In this document: piece after piece, positions 1 through 8,368 of the stretch
How the letters are laid out: each line of letters opens with the position of its first letter
Position numbering within the stretch: position 1 is the first letter of the stretch
From: Caecibacteroides pullorum
GTDB taxonomy: Bacteria; Bacteroidota; Bacteroidia; Bacteroidales; Bacteroidaceae
Length of the DNA stretch: 35,669 bases
Assembly: GCF_019239235.1 (NCBI RefSeq)
Contig: NZ_JAAZTS010000027.1
Span: 1 to 35,669, forward strand
Reading direction: 5' to 3'
The notes under the pieces: model-generated
The model's input: the letters and a program-made list of their open reading frames with translations, nothing else
Databases searched by the model: none
What the model was told of the DNA's origin: nothing
Program-made: the position numbers and the translations under genes

Positions 1-641
1 TCACCTTTCTCGCCGTCCTCGCCGCTGACGCGCGTCCAGGTCTTGCCGCCGTCCACGCTCAGGTAGATGGCGTCGGGCTCGATGTTTTTGTTCTGCGAGT
101 CGGTGGTGATTTGCTGTTCGTTGAGTTTCGCGCCCGTGGCCAGCTGAGGCAGCGGAGCGTCGTCGCCGGCGGGGCCTTGGTCGCCTTGCTCGCCCTGCGT
201 GCCGTTGGCGCGGATGGGGTTGCCGTCGGTGTCGGTCAGGAGCTCGCCGTTCAGCGTCCAGTACCAGTTGCCGTCTTCGGCCTGCGCGGCGCCTATCTGC
301 GGGGTGTCGCCCTTGTCACCCTTGTCGCCCTTCGTGCCGTGGTAGATGGTGATGGCGGGCGTGTTCAGGAAGCTGATGGTGAAGCCCACCTCCACGCCGT
401 CCTTCACGACGGGCGTCACGGCGGTGATGTAGTCCGTCGTGCTGAGCAGCGTCTGTAGGGCCTCGATATTGGTGTTCGTTTCCGCCTGCCAGGCTTCGAG
501 GGCGGCGATGCGCGCGGCCTGTGCGGCCAGTTCTTCGGTGTTTTGGTTCACTTGCTCCCAGAGTTCGGAGTCGTCGTACTTGCAGGCCGCCAAGGTCAGC
601 GCGGCGAGCAGGAGGAGGGTTAAGGTCTTTCTTGCTTTCAT
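1..641 (-). CDS. Collagen-like lipoprotein with DUF4988 (PL29 N-terminal-type) domain, partial
   Basis: This is the N-terminal 213 codons of a longer gene; the 3' part lies beyond base 1. The ATG is the complement of 639-641. The product starts with a lipoprotein signal peptide (charged MKARK, a Leu/Ala core, lipobox LAAC with Cys20), so it should be lipid-anchored. Next come Trp- and Gln-rich heptads typical of a coiled coil (residues about 25-65) and a short beta-type stretch. Collagen-like Gly-x-y runs follow (GTKGDKGDKGD, GTQGEQGDQG), ending with GEDGEKG at the edge. This order matches the DUF4988 family (PF16378), which databases also call the PL29 lyase N-terminal domain; no lyase domain is visible here. 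The first 60 bases are 42/60 G+C, far above the rest of the window. A surface fibre or glycan-binding role is inference only. Confidence 0.8.
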   Translation of the reverse strand, partial: MKARKTLTLLLLAALTLAACKYDDSELWEQVNQNTEELAAQAARIAALEAWQAETNTNIEALQTLLSTTDYITAVTPVVKDGVEVGFTISFLNTPAITIYHGTKGDKGDKGDTPQIGAAQAEDGNWYWTLNGELLTDTDGNPIRANGTQGEQGDQGPAGDDAPLPQLATGAKLNEQQITTDSQNKNIEPDAIYLSVDGGKTWTRVSGEDGEKG

Positions 642-689
642 ATAGTTGTCCGATTAAAATTGGTTCTCATAGCATTTGCCGGGGGAGGC

Positions 690-709
690 GGACGCACCGT
701 GGTGCGTCC
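690..709. repeat. REP-like perfect palindrome in lipoprotein leader
   Basis: Nine-base arms GGACGCACC and GGTGCGTCC are separated by GT, giving a perfect stem. It lies 48 bases upstream of the lipoprotein ATG and inside its predicted 5' leader. Short palindromes of this look occur dispersed in many bacterial genomes, so this is probably one copy of a REP-like element; whether it acts on the lipoprotein mRNA is unknown. Confidence 0.55.
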
Positions 710-728
710 CTACAACGAGTGCGTGTTG

Positions 729-759
729 CAAATGTAATAAAACGCGTCGTTTAATCAAG
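729..759 (-). promoter_or_regulatory. Candidate promoter for the lipoprotein
   Basis: On the minus strand, TACATTTG (736 to 729) fits the Bacteroides -7 consensus TAnnTTTG. CTTG (759 to 756) lies 19 bases upstream, one mismatch from the -33 element TTTG. Transcription would start near 723, leaving a leader of about 80 bases that contains the 690-709 palindrome. Confidence 0.5.
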
Positions 760-866
760 CAAAAAAACGAGTTTTTCTGTAAAAAAAGTTCCTTGTACCA
801 CGGGACGCAATCTTTAACCTATCCTAATATTCGCCCGCAGGGGTGCGTATTTAAATACGAAATACT

Positions 867-874
867 TATCTTTG
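867..874 (+). promoter_or_regulatory. Candidate -7 promoter element for the DUF2723 gene
   Basis: TATCTTTG matches the Bacteroides -7 consensus TAnnTTTG and lies 54 bases upstream of the ATG at 929. No good TTTG is found at the -33 spacing, so support rests on the -7 box and its position. The stretch 737-866 between the two divergent genes shows no gene. Confidence 0.45.
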
Positions 875-928
875 CCACGTTTTTATAAAAACTCGCAGAT
901 TATAACGTTATATCATCTACACAACTGA

Positions 929-3900
929 ATGAAACAGTACAAGTTCGTCAACAACCTGACAGGTTGGATTACTTTCTTCATCGCGGCCACGGTCTACTGC
1001 CTGACCATCGAGCCGACCGCCAGTTTCTGGGACTGCCCGGAATTCATCACCACCGGTTATAAACTGGAAGTGGGACACCCGCCCGGAGCACCGTTTTTCA
1101 TGCTCGTGGCCAACTTCTTCTCGCTCTTCGCCTCCGGCCCCTCGGAAGTGGCACGGATGGTGAACTACATGAGCGCGCTGATGAGCGGCGCCTGCATCCT
1201 GTTCCTGTTCTGGAGCATCACGCACCTGGTGCGCAAGCTGGTAGTGAAGGACGAAAACCACATCACCCGCGGACAGATGGCCACCATCATGGGTAGCGGC
1301 GTAGTGGGCGCGCTGGCCTACACGTTCAGCGACACGTTCTGGTTCTCGGCCGTCGAGGGCGAGGTATATGCGTTCTCGTCGCTGTTCACCGCCATCGTAT
1401 TCTGGCTCATCCTGAAGTGGGAAGACGTGGCCGACCAGCCACACTCCGACCGCTGGCTCATCCTGATAGCCTATCTGACGGGCCTCAGCATCGGCGTCCA
1501 CCTGCTGAACTTGCTCTGTCTGCCCGCCATCGTGCTGGTATATTACTATAAGAAAGTGCCTAACGCCAACGCCCGTGGCTCGCTGCTGGCGCTCATCGGC
1601 TCTGCCGTGCTGGTAGCCGTGGTGCTCTACGGCATCGTGCCGGGCATCGTGAAGGTGGGCGGATGGTTCGAACTGCTGTTTGTCAACACGCTGGGCATGC
1701 CGTTCAACACGGGCGTCATCGTCTACATCATCCTGCTGGCCGCCTGCCTCATCTGGGGCGTGTACGAGAGCTATACAGAGAAAGACAAAATGCGTATGGC
1801 CATTTCGTTCGTCCTGACCATCGCCATGCTGGGCATCCCGTTCTACGGACACGGAGCAGGTGCCGTAGTCATCGGCATCATTGTCATCGCCCTGCTGTGG
1901 CTCTACCTTAACCCGAAGACGCAGGACCGCCTGAAAGAAAAATACCGCGTCAGCGCCCGCACGCTGAACACCGCCTTGCTGTGCACCATGATGATGGTCA
2001 TCGGCTACTCGTCGTACGCCCTCATCGTCATCCGCTCCACGGCCAACACGCCGATGGACCAGAACTCGCCCGAAGACATCTTCACGCTGGGCGAATACCT
2101 GGGCCGCGAGCAGTATGGCACACGCCCGCTGTTCTACGGACCCGCCTACACTTCGAAGGTAGCCCTCGACGTGAAGGACGGCTATTGCCAGCCGCGCATC
2201 TCGTACAATGGCACCAAGTTCATCCGCAAGGAGAAGGCTACGCCCGACGAGAAAGACTCGTACATCGAGATACCCGGACGCGTCGACTACGAATATGCAC
2301 AGAACATGCTCTTCCCCCGCATGTACAGCAGCACACACACCCAGCAGTATGAAGCCTGGCAGGACGTCAAGGGCTACGAAGTGCCCTACGACCAGTGCGG
2401 CGAAATGATCATGGTGAAGATGCCTACGCAGTGGGAGAACATCAAGTTCTTCTTCTCCTACCAGCTGAACTGGATGTACTGGCGCTACTTCATGTGGAAC
2501 TTCGTGGGCCGACAGAACGACATCCAGGGCTTCGGCGAGATAGAGCACGGCAACTGGATCACGGGCATCGACTTCATCGACAACCTGCTCATAGGCGACC
2601 AGACTCTGCTCCCCACCGACCTGAAGGAGAACAAGGGACACAACGTGTTCTACGGTCTGCCGTTGCTACTCGGTATCATCGGCCTGCTGTGGCAAGCCTA
2701 TCGCGGACAGAAGGGTATCCAGCAGTTCTGGATCGTGTTCTTCCTGTTCTTCATGACGGGTATCGCCATCGTGCTCTACCTGAACCAGACGCCCAGCCAG
2801 CCGCGTGAACGCGACTACGCTTACGCCGGTTCGTTCTACGCCTTTGCCATCTGGATCGGCATGGGTGTCGCCGGCCTCATCCAGCTGCTGAGCAAGTGGA
2901 TGCGGAGCAAATCCGCCGCCCAAGCCGAAACATCGGGCGAAAGTGAGGAAGCTCCCGAACTGAAACCCTCGCTGGCCGTTGCCCTCATCGTCTCCGTCGT
3001 CTGCCTCCTCATCCCCATCCAGATGGCCAGCCAGACCTGGGACGACCACGACCGCAGCGACCGCTACATGGCACGCGATTTCGGGCAGAACTACCTGATG
3101 TCTCTCCAGGAGAGCGGCAACCCCATCATCTACACCAACGGCGACAACGATACTTTCCCCCTGTGGTACAACCAGGAGACCGAAGGCTTCCGCACTGACG
3201 CCCGCACCTGCAACCTGTCGTACCTCAACACCGACTGGTACATCGACCAGATGAAGCGTCCGGCCTACGACTCGCCGTCGCTCCCCATCACCTGGGACCG
3301 CATGGACTACGTCGAGGGAACCAACGAATACATCACCGTCCAGCCTGAATACAAGAAGAGCATCGACGCCCTCTACGCGCAGGCCGAAAAAGAAGCTCTC
3401 GCAGGCAACCCCGAAGCCAAGATCAACGTACAGAAGGAATTCGGTGAGAATCCCTACGAACTGAAGAACATCCTGAAGTACTGGGTACGCAACAAGAACA
3501 AGGACCTGCAAGTAATCCCCACAGACAGCGTGGTCATCAAAGTGGACAAGGAAGCCGTACGCCGCAGCGGCATGCTGCTGCCGGGCGACTCCATCCCCGA
3601 CTACATGCCTATCAAGCTCCGCACCAAGGATTCGCAGGGCAACTACCATCCCAAGCGCGCCCTCTACAAGAGCGAGCTGATGATGCTCGAAATGCTGGCC
3701 GAAGCCAACTGGGAGCGTCCCATCTACATCGCCGTCAGCGTAGGACAGGAAAACCAGCTCGGCTTGGACAACTACTTCATCCAGGAAGGTCTCGCCTACC
3801 GCTTCACACCCTTCGACACGAACAAGACCGGCGTGAAGATAGACAGCGAAAAGATGTACGACAACCTGATGAACAAGTTCAAGTTCGGCGGCATCGACAA

Positions 3901-4357
3901 GCCCGGCATCTATATCGACGAGAATGCCATGCGCATGTGCTACTCGCACCGCCGCATCTTCGCACAGCTTATCGGACAACTCCTGGCCGAAGGCAAGAAT
4001 GACAAGGCACGCGCCGCACTGGAGTATGCCGAGAAGATGATTCCGGCCTGCAACGTGCCCTACGACTGGCAGAACGGCTCCCTACAAATGGCCGAAGCCT
4101 GGTACAAGCTGGGCGAAATGGAGAAAGGCGACCACATCGCCCAAGCCCTTGCCGACAAGGCCGTCGAATACATGACCTGGTACATGAGCCTCGACGAAGG
4201 CCGCTTCATGATTTCCAGTCGCGAGTTCGAGTACCACTGGGCACTCCTCAGCGAAGAAGTCAAGAAAATGGAGCAATACAAGTCACCGTTGGCCGAAACC
4301 TATCGCGCCAAGTTGGAAGAACTGTATGAAATGTATGTAAACAGAATGAAAAGGTAA
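929..4357 (+). CDS. DUF2723 / GT117-type integral membrane glycosyltransferase
   Basis: An 1142-residue polytopic membrane protein of the DUF2723 family (PF11028), which current annotation calls glycosyltransferase family 117 (GT-C fold, likened to protein O-mannosyltransferases). The first loop carries the family signature EPTASFWDCPEFI (residues 28-40), whose Asp35/Glu38 are the likely metal/donor-binding acids. GHPPG follows at 49-53. Hydrophobic segments fill most of residues 10-310, 350-375 and 580-705. The C-terminal 430 residues are soluble and probably periplasmic, with an YTNGDNDTFPLWY stretch near 734 and a helical TPR-like tail. The expected role is lipid-linked sugar transfer to exported proteins, known for the family only in outline. 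It has its own promoter-like box and is followed by a polysaccharide deacetylase on the same strand. Line 3001-3060 is 40/60 G+C, and this GC-rich gene produces very long spurious antisense reading frames. Confidence 0.9.
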   Translation: MKQYKFVNNLTGWITFFIAATVYCLTIEPTASFWDCPEFITTGYKLEVGHPPGAPFFMLVANFFSLFASGPSEVARMVNYMSALMSGACILFLFWSITHLVRKLVVKDENHITRGQMATIMGSGVVGALAYTFSDTFWFSAVEGEVYAFSSLFTAIVFWLILKWEDVADQPHSDRWLILIAYLTGLSIGVHLLNLLCLPAIVLVYYYKKVPNANARGSLLALIGSAVLVAVVLYGIVPGIVKVGGWFELLFVNTLGMPFNTGVIVYIILLAACLIWGVYESYTEKDKMRMAISFVLTIAMLGIPFYGHGAGAVVIGIIVIALLWLYLNPKTQDRLKEKYRVSARTLNTALLCTMMMVIGYSSYALIVIRSTANTPMDQNSPEDIFTLGEYLGREQYGTRPLFYGPAYTSKVALDVKDGYCQPRISYNGTKFIRKEKATPDEKDSYIEIPGRVDYEYAQNMLFPRMYSSTHTQQYEAWQDVKGYEVPYDQCGEMIMVKMPTQWENIKFFFSYQLNWMYWRYFMWNFVGRQNDIQGFGEIEHGNWITGIDFIDNLLIGDQTLLPTDLKENKGHNVFYGLPLLLGIIGLLWQAYRGQKGIQQFWIVFFLFFMTGIAIVLYLNQTPSQPRERDYAYAGSFYAFAIWIGMGVAGLIQLLSKWMRSKSAAQAETSGESEEAPELKPSLAVALIVSVVCLLIPIQMASQTWDDHDRSDRYMARDFGQNYLMSLQESGNPIIYTNGDNDTFPLWYNQETEGFRTDARTCNLSYLNTDWYIDQMKRPAYDSPSLPITWDRMDYVEGTNEYITVQPEYKKSIDALYAQAEKEALAGNPEAKINVQKEFGENPYELKNILKYWVRNKNKDLQVIPTDSVVIKVDKEAVRRSGMLLPGDSIPDYMPIKLRTKDSQGNYHPKRALYKSELMMLEMLAEANWERPIYIAVSVGQENQLGLDNYFIQEGLAYRFTPFDTNKTGVKIDSEKMYDNLMNKFKFGGIDKPGIYIDENAMRMCYSHRRIFAQLIGQLLAEGKNDKARAALEYAEKMIPACNVPYDWQNGSLQMAEAWYKLGEMEKGDHIAQALADKAVEYMTWYMSLDEGRFMISSREFEYHWALLSEEVKKMEQYKSPLAETYRAKLEELYEMYVNRMKR

Positions 4358-4367
4358 ATTAGCGGTA

Positions 4368-4417
4368 AGCAGTGAGTGGTGAGCACTCCATCCGGAGGAC
4401 ACTCATCACTCACTGCT
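4368..4417. repeat. Long imperfect hairpin between DUF2723 gene and deacetylase
   Basis: Arms 4368-4383 and 4402-4417 pair at 15 of 16 positions. The loop contains a further CTCC/GGAG pair. No T-run follows, so it is not a classical terminator; it may be an mRNA-stabilising or dispersed intergenic repeat. Confidence 0.6.
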
Positions 4418-4454
4418 CCACCACTAACCGTTAACCACTAATCACACTACTACC

Positions 4455-5117
4455 GTGTTTATCGAACAACCTCCCGAACTGTTTCGAAAACTCTATCCCA
4501 GCGCCCTGTGGCGGATGAACCCCGACGAGAAAGCCGTCTACCTGACTTTCGACGACGGGCCTATCCCCGTAGTCACGCCCTGGGTACTCGATCTGCTGGA
4601 CCAACACAACATCAAAGCCACCTTCTTCATGGTGGGCGACAACATTCGAAAACACCCCGAAGAATTCCGCATGGTTGTAGAGCGTGGCCACCGCATCGGC
4701 AACCACACCTTCAATCACATCCGCGGTTTCAGCCGCAGATATTTCACCTCCTACAGCTACCTGGAGAATACGGAAGAGGCACACGACTTCATGCTCTCCA
4801 TCTGCGATCCCGAAACGACCGACAAAGCCCTCCACCCCCTCCTGTTCCGTCCGCCTCATGGCCATATGGGATGGGCGCAATACATGCTACTGAAGCGCAA
4901 GTACAAAATCGTCATGTGGGATCTCGTCACCCGCGACTACAGCAAGAAGCTCCGCGGCCCGCAAGTTCTGGCCAACGTCATGCGCTACGCCCGCAACGGC
5001 TCCATCATCACTTTCCACGACTCCCTCAAGTCGTGGGACAGCGGCAATCTGCAATATGCCCTCCCCCGCGCCCTCAACTTTCTGGAGGAAGAAGGGTATG
5101 CGTTCAAGCTGCTGTAA
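4455..5117 (+). CDS. Polysaccharide deacetylase (CE4/NodB-fold)
   Basis: A 220-residue NodB-fold deacetylase with all five family motifs: TFDDGP (31-36, catalytic base and metal Asp), HTFNH (84-88, metal His pair), RPPHG (132-136), WDLVTRDY (155-162) and TFHDS (186-190, catalytic-acid His). Such enzymes remove N- or O-acetyl groups from amino-sugar polymers or lipid-linked sugars using a divalent metal. No signal peptide is seen, so a cytoplasmic or membrane-face role on a precursor is more likely than an extracellular one. The start is GTG, with no in-frame ATG before the conserved core and no clear ribosome-binding site. It lies 97 bases after the DUF2723 gene and may be co-transcribed. The substrate cannot be told from sequence. 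Confidence 0.9.
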   Translation: MFIEQPPELFRKLYPSALWRMNPDEKAVYLTFDDGPIPVVTPWVLDLLDQHNIKATFFMVGDNIRKHPEEFRMVVERGHRIGNHTFNHIRGFSRRYFTSYSYLENTEEAHDFMLSICDPETTDKALHPLLFRPPHGHMGWAQYMLLKRKYKIVMWDLVTRDYSKKLRGPQVLANVMRYARNGSIITFHDSLKSWDSGNLQYALPRALNFLEEEGYAFKLL

Positions 5118-5132
5118 GCAAAACTGTGGCCA

Positions 5133-5246
5133 TCTGACACAGTGCTTTCTGGTCATCTAACACAGTGCTTCCTGACTTCCTCATACAGTGCTTCATCAGA
5201 CCATAACGAAGCACTGTGTCGCACCCCGACAAAGCACTGTGTCAGA
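5133..5246. repeat. Five-copy inverted/direct repeat array, 23-base period
   Basis: The 9-mer ACAGTGCTT occurs at 5139, 5162 and 5185, and its complement AAGCACTGT at 5209 and 5232. The steps are 23, 23, 24 and 23 bases. The outer copies extend to a perfect 16-base inverted pair (5133-5148 with 5231-5246). The second and fourth copies pair over 12 bases (5160-5171 with 5208-5219). An RNA could thus form a two-storey hairpin with the third copy at the tip; as DNA it looks like an iteron-like row of protein sites. It fills the gap between the deacetylase and the methyltransferase, which otherwise has no gene. Confidence 0.75.
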
Positions 5247-5371
5247 ACGGACGCCACAACGGACAGGAAAGACAAGGGAACAAAGAGTGCAGACGCGCAG
5301 GTACATGTCTTAAATCTCCTTAACAAAAGGCACGTAAGTCACTTTTTATTTGTTATTTTGCATCAAATTTA

Positions 5372-5405
5372 GGTGTGCTGTGCCCTAATTGTCCGCAAGC
5401 ACACC
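5372..5405 (+). promoter_or_regulatory. Hairpin in the leader of the methyltransferase gene
   Basis: GGTGTGCT (5372-5379) pairs perfectly with AGCACACC (5398-5405), 19 bases before the ATG at 5425. TTATTTTG at 5353-5360 is one mismatch from a -7 box and would place the hairpin at the start of the transcript. A leader role is possible but unproven. Confidence 0.4.
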
Positions 5406-5424
5406 CCCATAGGCCGGATTTTCG

Positions 5425-6327
5425 ATGAATACACTCACTATAACAACCTGTCCATTGTGCGGCGGAAACCATTTGGAAAGGACGCTTACCTGTGTAGACC
5501 ACTATGCTACAGGCGAAGTCTTCCATTTGTGCCGTTGTCAAGATTGCGGTTTCCTTTTCACGCAAGACTTCCCGACAGAAGCTGAAATCGGCCGTTATTA
5601 CGAAACTCCAGACTATATTTCCCATTCGGATACGAAGAAGGGTGCCATGAATCGCATCTATCACTGGGTGCGTCACTACATGCTGAAGCGGAAAGCAAAG
5701 CTGGTGATGCGTGTCACCCACCGCAAGGACGGACGCCTGCTCGACATTGGTACGGGTACGGGCTATTTCGCCGATACAATGAAGCGGCTGGGATGGCAAG
5801 TAGAAGCTGTGGAGAAGAATGCCTCCGCCCGCGAATTCGCCAAGGCGCATTTCGGACTGGAAGTACAACCGGAAACAGCCCTGAAAGACTATACGTCGGG
5901 AAGTTTCGACGTCATCACGCTTTGGCACGTATTGGAGCATCTGGAGCATCTGGACGAGACATGGGAAACTCTGAACACCTTGCTGACAGACAAGGGAATG
6001 CTGCTGGTAGCAGTTCCTAACTGTTCTTCGTACGATGCCCGCAAGTATGGAGCCTACTGGGCTGCCTACGATGTACCCCGACACCTGTGGCACTTCACTC
6101 CCTCTACCATCCAGCAGTTTGCTTCGAAGCATGGTTTCATCATGTCCGAACGCCATCCGATGCCGTTCGACGCGTTCTACGTGTCCATGCTTTCCGAGCG
6201 CTACATGAACCGTTCGCTCCCTTTCCTGCGCGGGATGCTGACGGGGACAGTGGCATGGTTCAGTTCGTTGGTACATAAAGAGCGCAGCAGTTCAATGATC
6301 TATGTATTCAGAAAAAAGAGTCTATGA
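5425..6327 (+). CDS. Class I SAM-dependent methyltransferase with N-terminal Cys4 zinc-ribbon-like module
   Basis: The 300-residue protein opens with a probable zinc site (CPLCGG at 9-14, CRCQDCGF at 36-43), then a linker. A Rossmann methyltransferase domain follows: motif I LLDIGTGTG (105-113), acidic end of strand 2 near AVEKN (128-132), and DVITLWHVLEHL (162-173), typical of Methyltransf_11/23. The C-terminal part has the RHLWHF stretch common in this group. The methyl acceptor cannot be predicted; the Cys-rich N terminus resembles sugar- or lipid-modifying methyltransferases of surface-glycan clusters. Its stop overlaps the ftsX start by four bases (ATGA at 6324-6327), so translation is probably coupled. 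Confidence 0.85.
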   Translation: MNTLTITTCPLCGGNHLERTLTCVDHYATGEVFHLCRCQDCGFLFTQDFPTEAEIGRYYETPDYISHSDTKKGAMNRIYHWVRHYMLKRKAKLVMRVTHRKDGRLLDIGTGTGYFADTMKRLGWQVEAVEKNASAREFAKAHFGLEVQPETALKDYTSGSFDVITLWHVLEHLEHLDETWETLNTLLTDKGMLLVAVPNCSSYDARKYGAYWAAYDVPRHLWHFTPSTIQQFASKHGFIMSERHPMPFDAFYVSMLSERYMNRSLPFLRGMLTGTVAWFSSLVHKERSSSMIYVFRKKSL

Positions 6328-7205
6328 AGTCCAAGCCTACCCATCACACGACCTCCCTCTTTGACATGCAGTTTGTCACTTCCTGCATCAGTACGACATT
6401 GGTTCTGCTGTTGTTGGGCATGGTGGTATTCTTCGTGCTGGCTGCCCACAACTTGTCAGTGTATGTAAAAGAGAATATCAACTTCTCGATCGTCATCAGC
6501 GACGACATGAAGGAGCGCGACATCCTGCGCCTGCAAAAGAACTTGAATAAGGAACCTTTCGTGAAGAGTACCGAATACATTTCCAAAAAACAGGCTTTGG
6601 AGGAACAAACCGAAGCAATGGGCACCGATCCGCAAGAATTTCTGGGCTATAACCCCTTCTCGGCCTCCATCGAAGTGAAGTTGAAGTCGGCCTATGCCAA
6701 CACGGACAGCATCGCCAAAATAGAAAAGCAGATCCGAAAGAATACCGATATACAGGACGTGCTTTATCAAAAAGAATTGGTAAATGTGGTAAACGACAAC
6801 ATCCGCAAGATCAGCCTGCTGCTGCTAGGTCTCGCCGTCATACTGACCCTGATATCATTTGCACTGATCAACAACACTATACGATTGGCTGTTTACTCCA
6901 AACGTTTTCTGATACACACCATGAAGCTGGTGGGAGCCAACTGGAACTTCATTCGACGCCCCTTCTTGCGTCGTAACTTCTGGACAGGCGTATTGGCGGC
7001 AGCTTTGGCTGACGGCCTTCTGTGGGGTGCCGCTACCTGGCTGGTAGAAAAGGAGCCTGAACTGGTAAAAGTCGTCACCCCCAAAATCATGCTGCTAGTA
7101 TCAGTAGCCGTATTGCTTTTTGGCGTGCTTATCACATGGTTATGCGCCCTTTTCTCGGTCAACAAATACCTCCGCATGAAAGCAGGTGCGCTTTATCGCA
7201 TTTAA
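6324..7205 (+). CDS. ftsX: Cell division protein FtsX (permease-like)
   Basis: A 293-residue FtsX-family protein. Its topology is one N-terminal membrane helix (about 20-43), a roughly 130-residue extracytoplasmic domain, then three helices (about 170-190, 223-243, 257-280). The acidic/basic segment with LVGANWNFIRRPFLRRNFW is the family's conserved cytoplasmic loop. FtsX with the ATPase FtsE forms a complex that activates peptidoglycan hydrolases at the septum; ftsE is not adjacent here. The neighbour order ftsX, DUF3098, uppP, truB, queA agrees with the arrangement I know from Bacteroidales. Confidence 0.9.
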   Translation: MKSKPTHHTTSLFDMQFVTSCISTTLVLLLLGMVVFFVLAAHNLSVYVKENINFSIVISDDMKERDILRLQKNLNKEPFVKSTEYISKKQALEEQTEAMGTDPQEFLGYNPFSASIEVKLKSAYANTDSIAKIEKQIRKNTDIQDVLYQKELVNVVNDNIRKISLLLLGLAVILTLISFALINNTIRLAVYSKRFLIHTMKLVGANWNFIRRPFLRRNFWTGVLAAALADGLLWGAATWLVEKEPELVKVVTPKIMLLVSVAVLLFGVLITWLCALFSVNKYLRMKAGALYRI

Positions 7206-7238
7206 GATCAGTCTGACAATAAAAAAAGATTTAAGAAT

Positions 7239-7484
7239 ATGGATAAGAAAAAATTTGCTTTCGACAAGACCAACTTCATTCTGCTGGCCGTGGGTATGCT
7301 GGTGGTCATCATCGGCTTTGTGCTGATGACGGGCCCTTCGTCCACGCCGACGCACTTCGAGCCCGATATCTTCAGTGCGCGCCGCATCAAGGTAGCTCCT
7401 GTAGTGTGCCTGCTGGGCTTCCTGTTCATGATTTATGGCGTGTTGCGCCGCCCCAAGGATGAAAATGTTTCAGAAGAAGAATAA
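7239..7484 (+). CDS. DUF3098 family small membrane protein
   Basis: An 81-residue protein with two hydrophobic helices (about 13-30 and 52-69) joined by a short polar loop containing FEPDIFSARRIKVAP, the conserved heart of DUF3098. The N terminus is basic and the C terminus acidic. Function is unknown. Its place between ftsX (33 bases upstream) and uppP (23 bases downstream) suggests an envelope or division role by association only. Confidence 0.85.
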   Translation: MDKKKFAFDKTNFILLAVGMLVVIIGFVLMTGPSSTPTHFEPDIFSARRIKVAPVVCLLGFLFMIYGVLRRPKDENVSEEE

Positions 7485-7507
7485 CATAAATTGAATAGAT
7501 AAACAAT

Positions 7508-8362
7508 ATGGGTGATTTGACTACATGGGAGGCAATAATTATTGCTGTAGTGGAAGGATTGACGGAATTTTTGCCTGTTTCTTCTACTGGACATATGATT
7601 ATAACACAGAATATGTTGGGAGTGGAGAGCACAGAGTTTGTGAAGGCTTTTACTGTAATTATACAATTTGGCGCCATTCTTTCGGTCGTATGTTTGTATT
7701 GGAAGCGTTTCTTTCGTCTGAACCATACGCCTGCTCCGCAAGGTGCGTCTTCTCTACAACGCTTTCTGCATAAATTTGATTTTTATTGGAAGTTACTTGT
7801 AGCTTTTATACCGGCTGCTGTTTTAGGTTTTCTGTTCAGTGACAAAATAGATGCGATGCTTGAAAGTGTGGTAGTTGTAGCTGTAATGCTTGTGATAGGG
7901 GGCATTTTCATGCTATTTTGTGACCGTATCTTCTCCAAGGGCAGTGAGAAGACGGAAGTGACGGAAAAGCGAGCCTTCTTTATCGGTTTGTTTCAGTGTA
8001 TAGCGATGATACCCGGAGTTTCTCGTTCTATGGCTACGATTGTAGGTGGTATGTCCCAAAAGCTGACGCGTAAAGATGCAGCAGAGTTTTCGTTCTTTTT
8101 GGCTGTCCCTACAATGTTTGCAGCAACGGCTTATAAAGTCTTGAAATTGTTTTTGGATGGAGGAACCGAGATTCTGGTCAATAATTTGTCTGCTTTGCTT
8201 ATAGGTAACGTGGTTGCATTTATAGTCGCATTATTGGCTATCAAATTCTTTATCAGTTTTGTTACCAAATATGGATTCAAAGCTTTTGGCTGGTATCGGA
8301 TTATTGTAGGAGGATTGATCATAATTATGTTGCTGTGTGGACACTCGCTGGAGGTCTTATAA
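7508..8362 (+). CDS. uppP: Undecaprenyl-diphosphatase UppP (BacA)
   Basis: A 284-residue integral membrane phosphatase that converts undecaprenyl pyrophosphate to the monophosphate, recycling the carrier for peptidoglycan and glycan synthesis. The active-site region ExxxE (Glu16, Glu20) followed by LPVSSTGHM is present, as is the second signature PGVSRSMAT (169-177) with catalytic Arg173. Hydrophobic helices cover most of the rest. Line 7801-7860 has 24/60 G+C and many T-ending codons, unlike the more GC-rich truB and DUF3098 genes beside it, although the cluster position looks native. The start ATG at 7508 lies directly before the conserved first helix. Confidence 0.95.
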   Translation: MGDLTTWEAIIIAVVEGLTEFLPVSSTGHMIITQNMLGVESTEFVKAFTVIIQFGAILSVVCLYWKRFFRLNHTPAPQGASSLQRFLHKFDFYWKLLVAFIPAAVLGFLFSDKIDAMLESVVVVAVMLVIGGIFMLFCDRIFSKGSEKTEVTEKRAFFIGLFQCIAMIPGVSRSMATIVGGMSQKLTRKDAAEFSFFLAVPTMFAATAYKVLKLFLDGGTEILVNNLSALLIGNVVAFIVALLAIKFFISFVTKYGFKAFGWYRIIVGGLIIIMLLCGHSLEVL

Positions 8363-8368
8363 AGATAG

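Noticed and set aside
917..2641. 574-codon antisense open frame across the DUF2723 gene
   Set aside because: The product is a low-complexity His/Val/Asp/Glu-rich string with no family features. It is the shadow of a GC-rich gene whose plus-strand product has clear motifs.
2666..3979. 437-codon antisense open frame in the same gene
   Set aside because: Same cause: codon-composition shadow with no recognisable domain or start context.
5133..5246. CRISPR array
   Set aside because: The repeated core is too short, copies occur in both orientations, the intervening 14-base stretches are too short for spacers, and no cas gene is near.
5142..5372. 76-codon frame across the 23-base repeat array
   Set aside because: Its sequence is dictated by the repeats, shows no conserved features and has no promoter or start signals.
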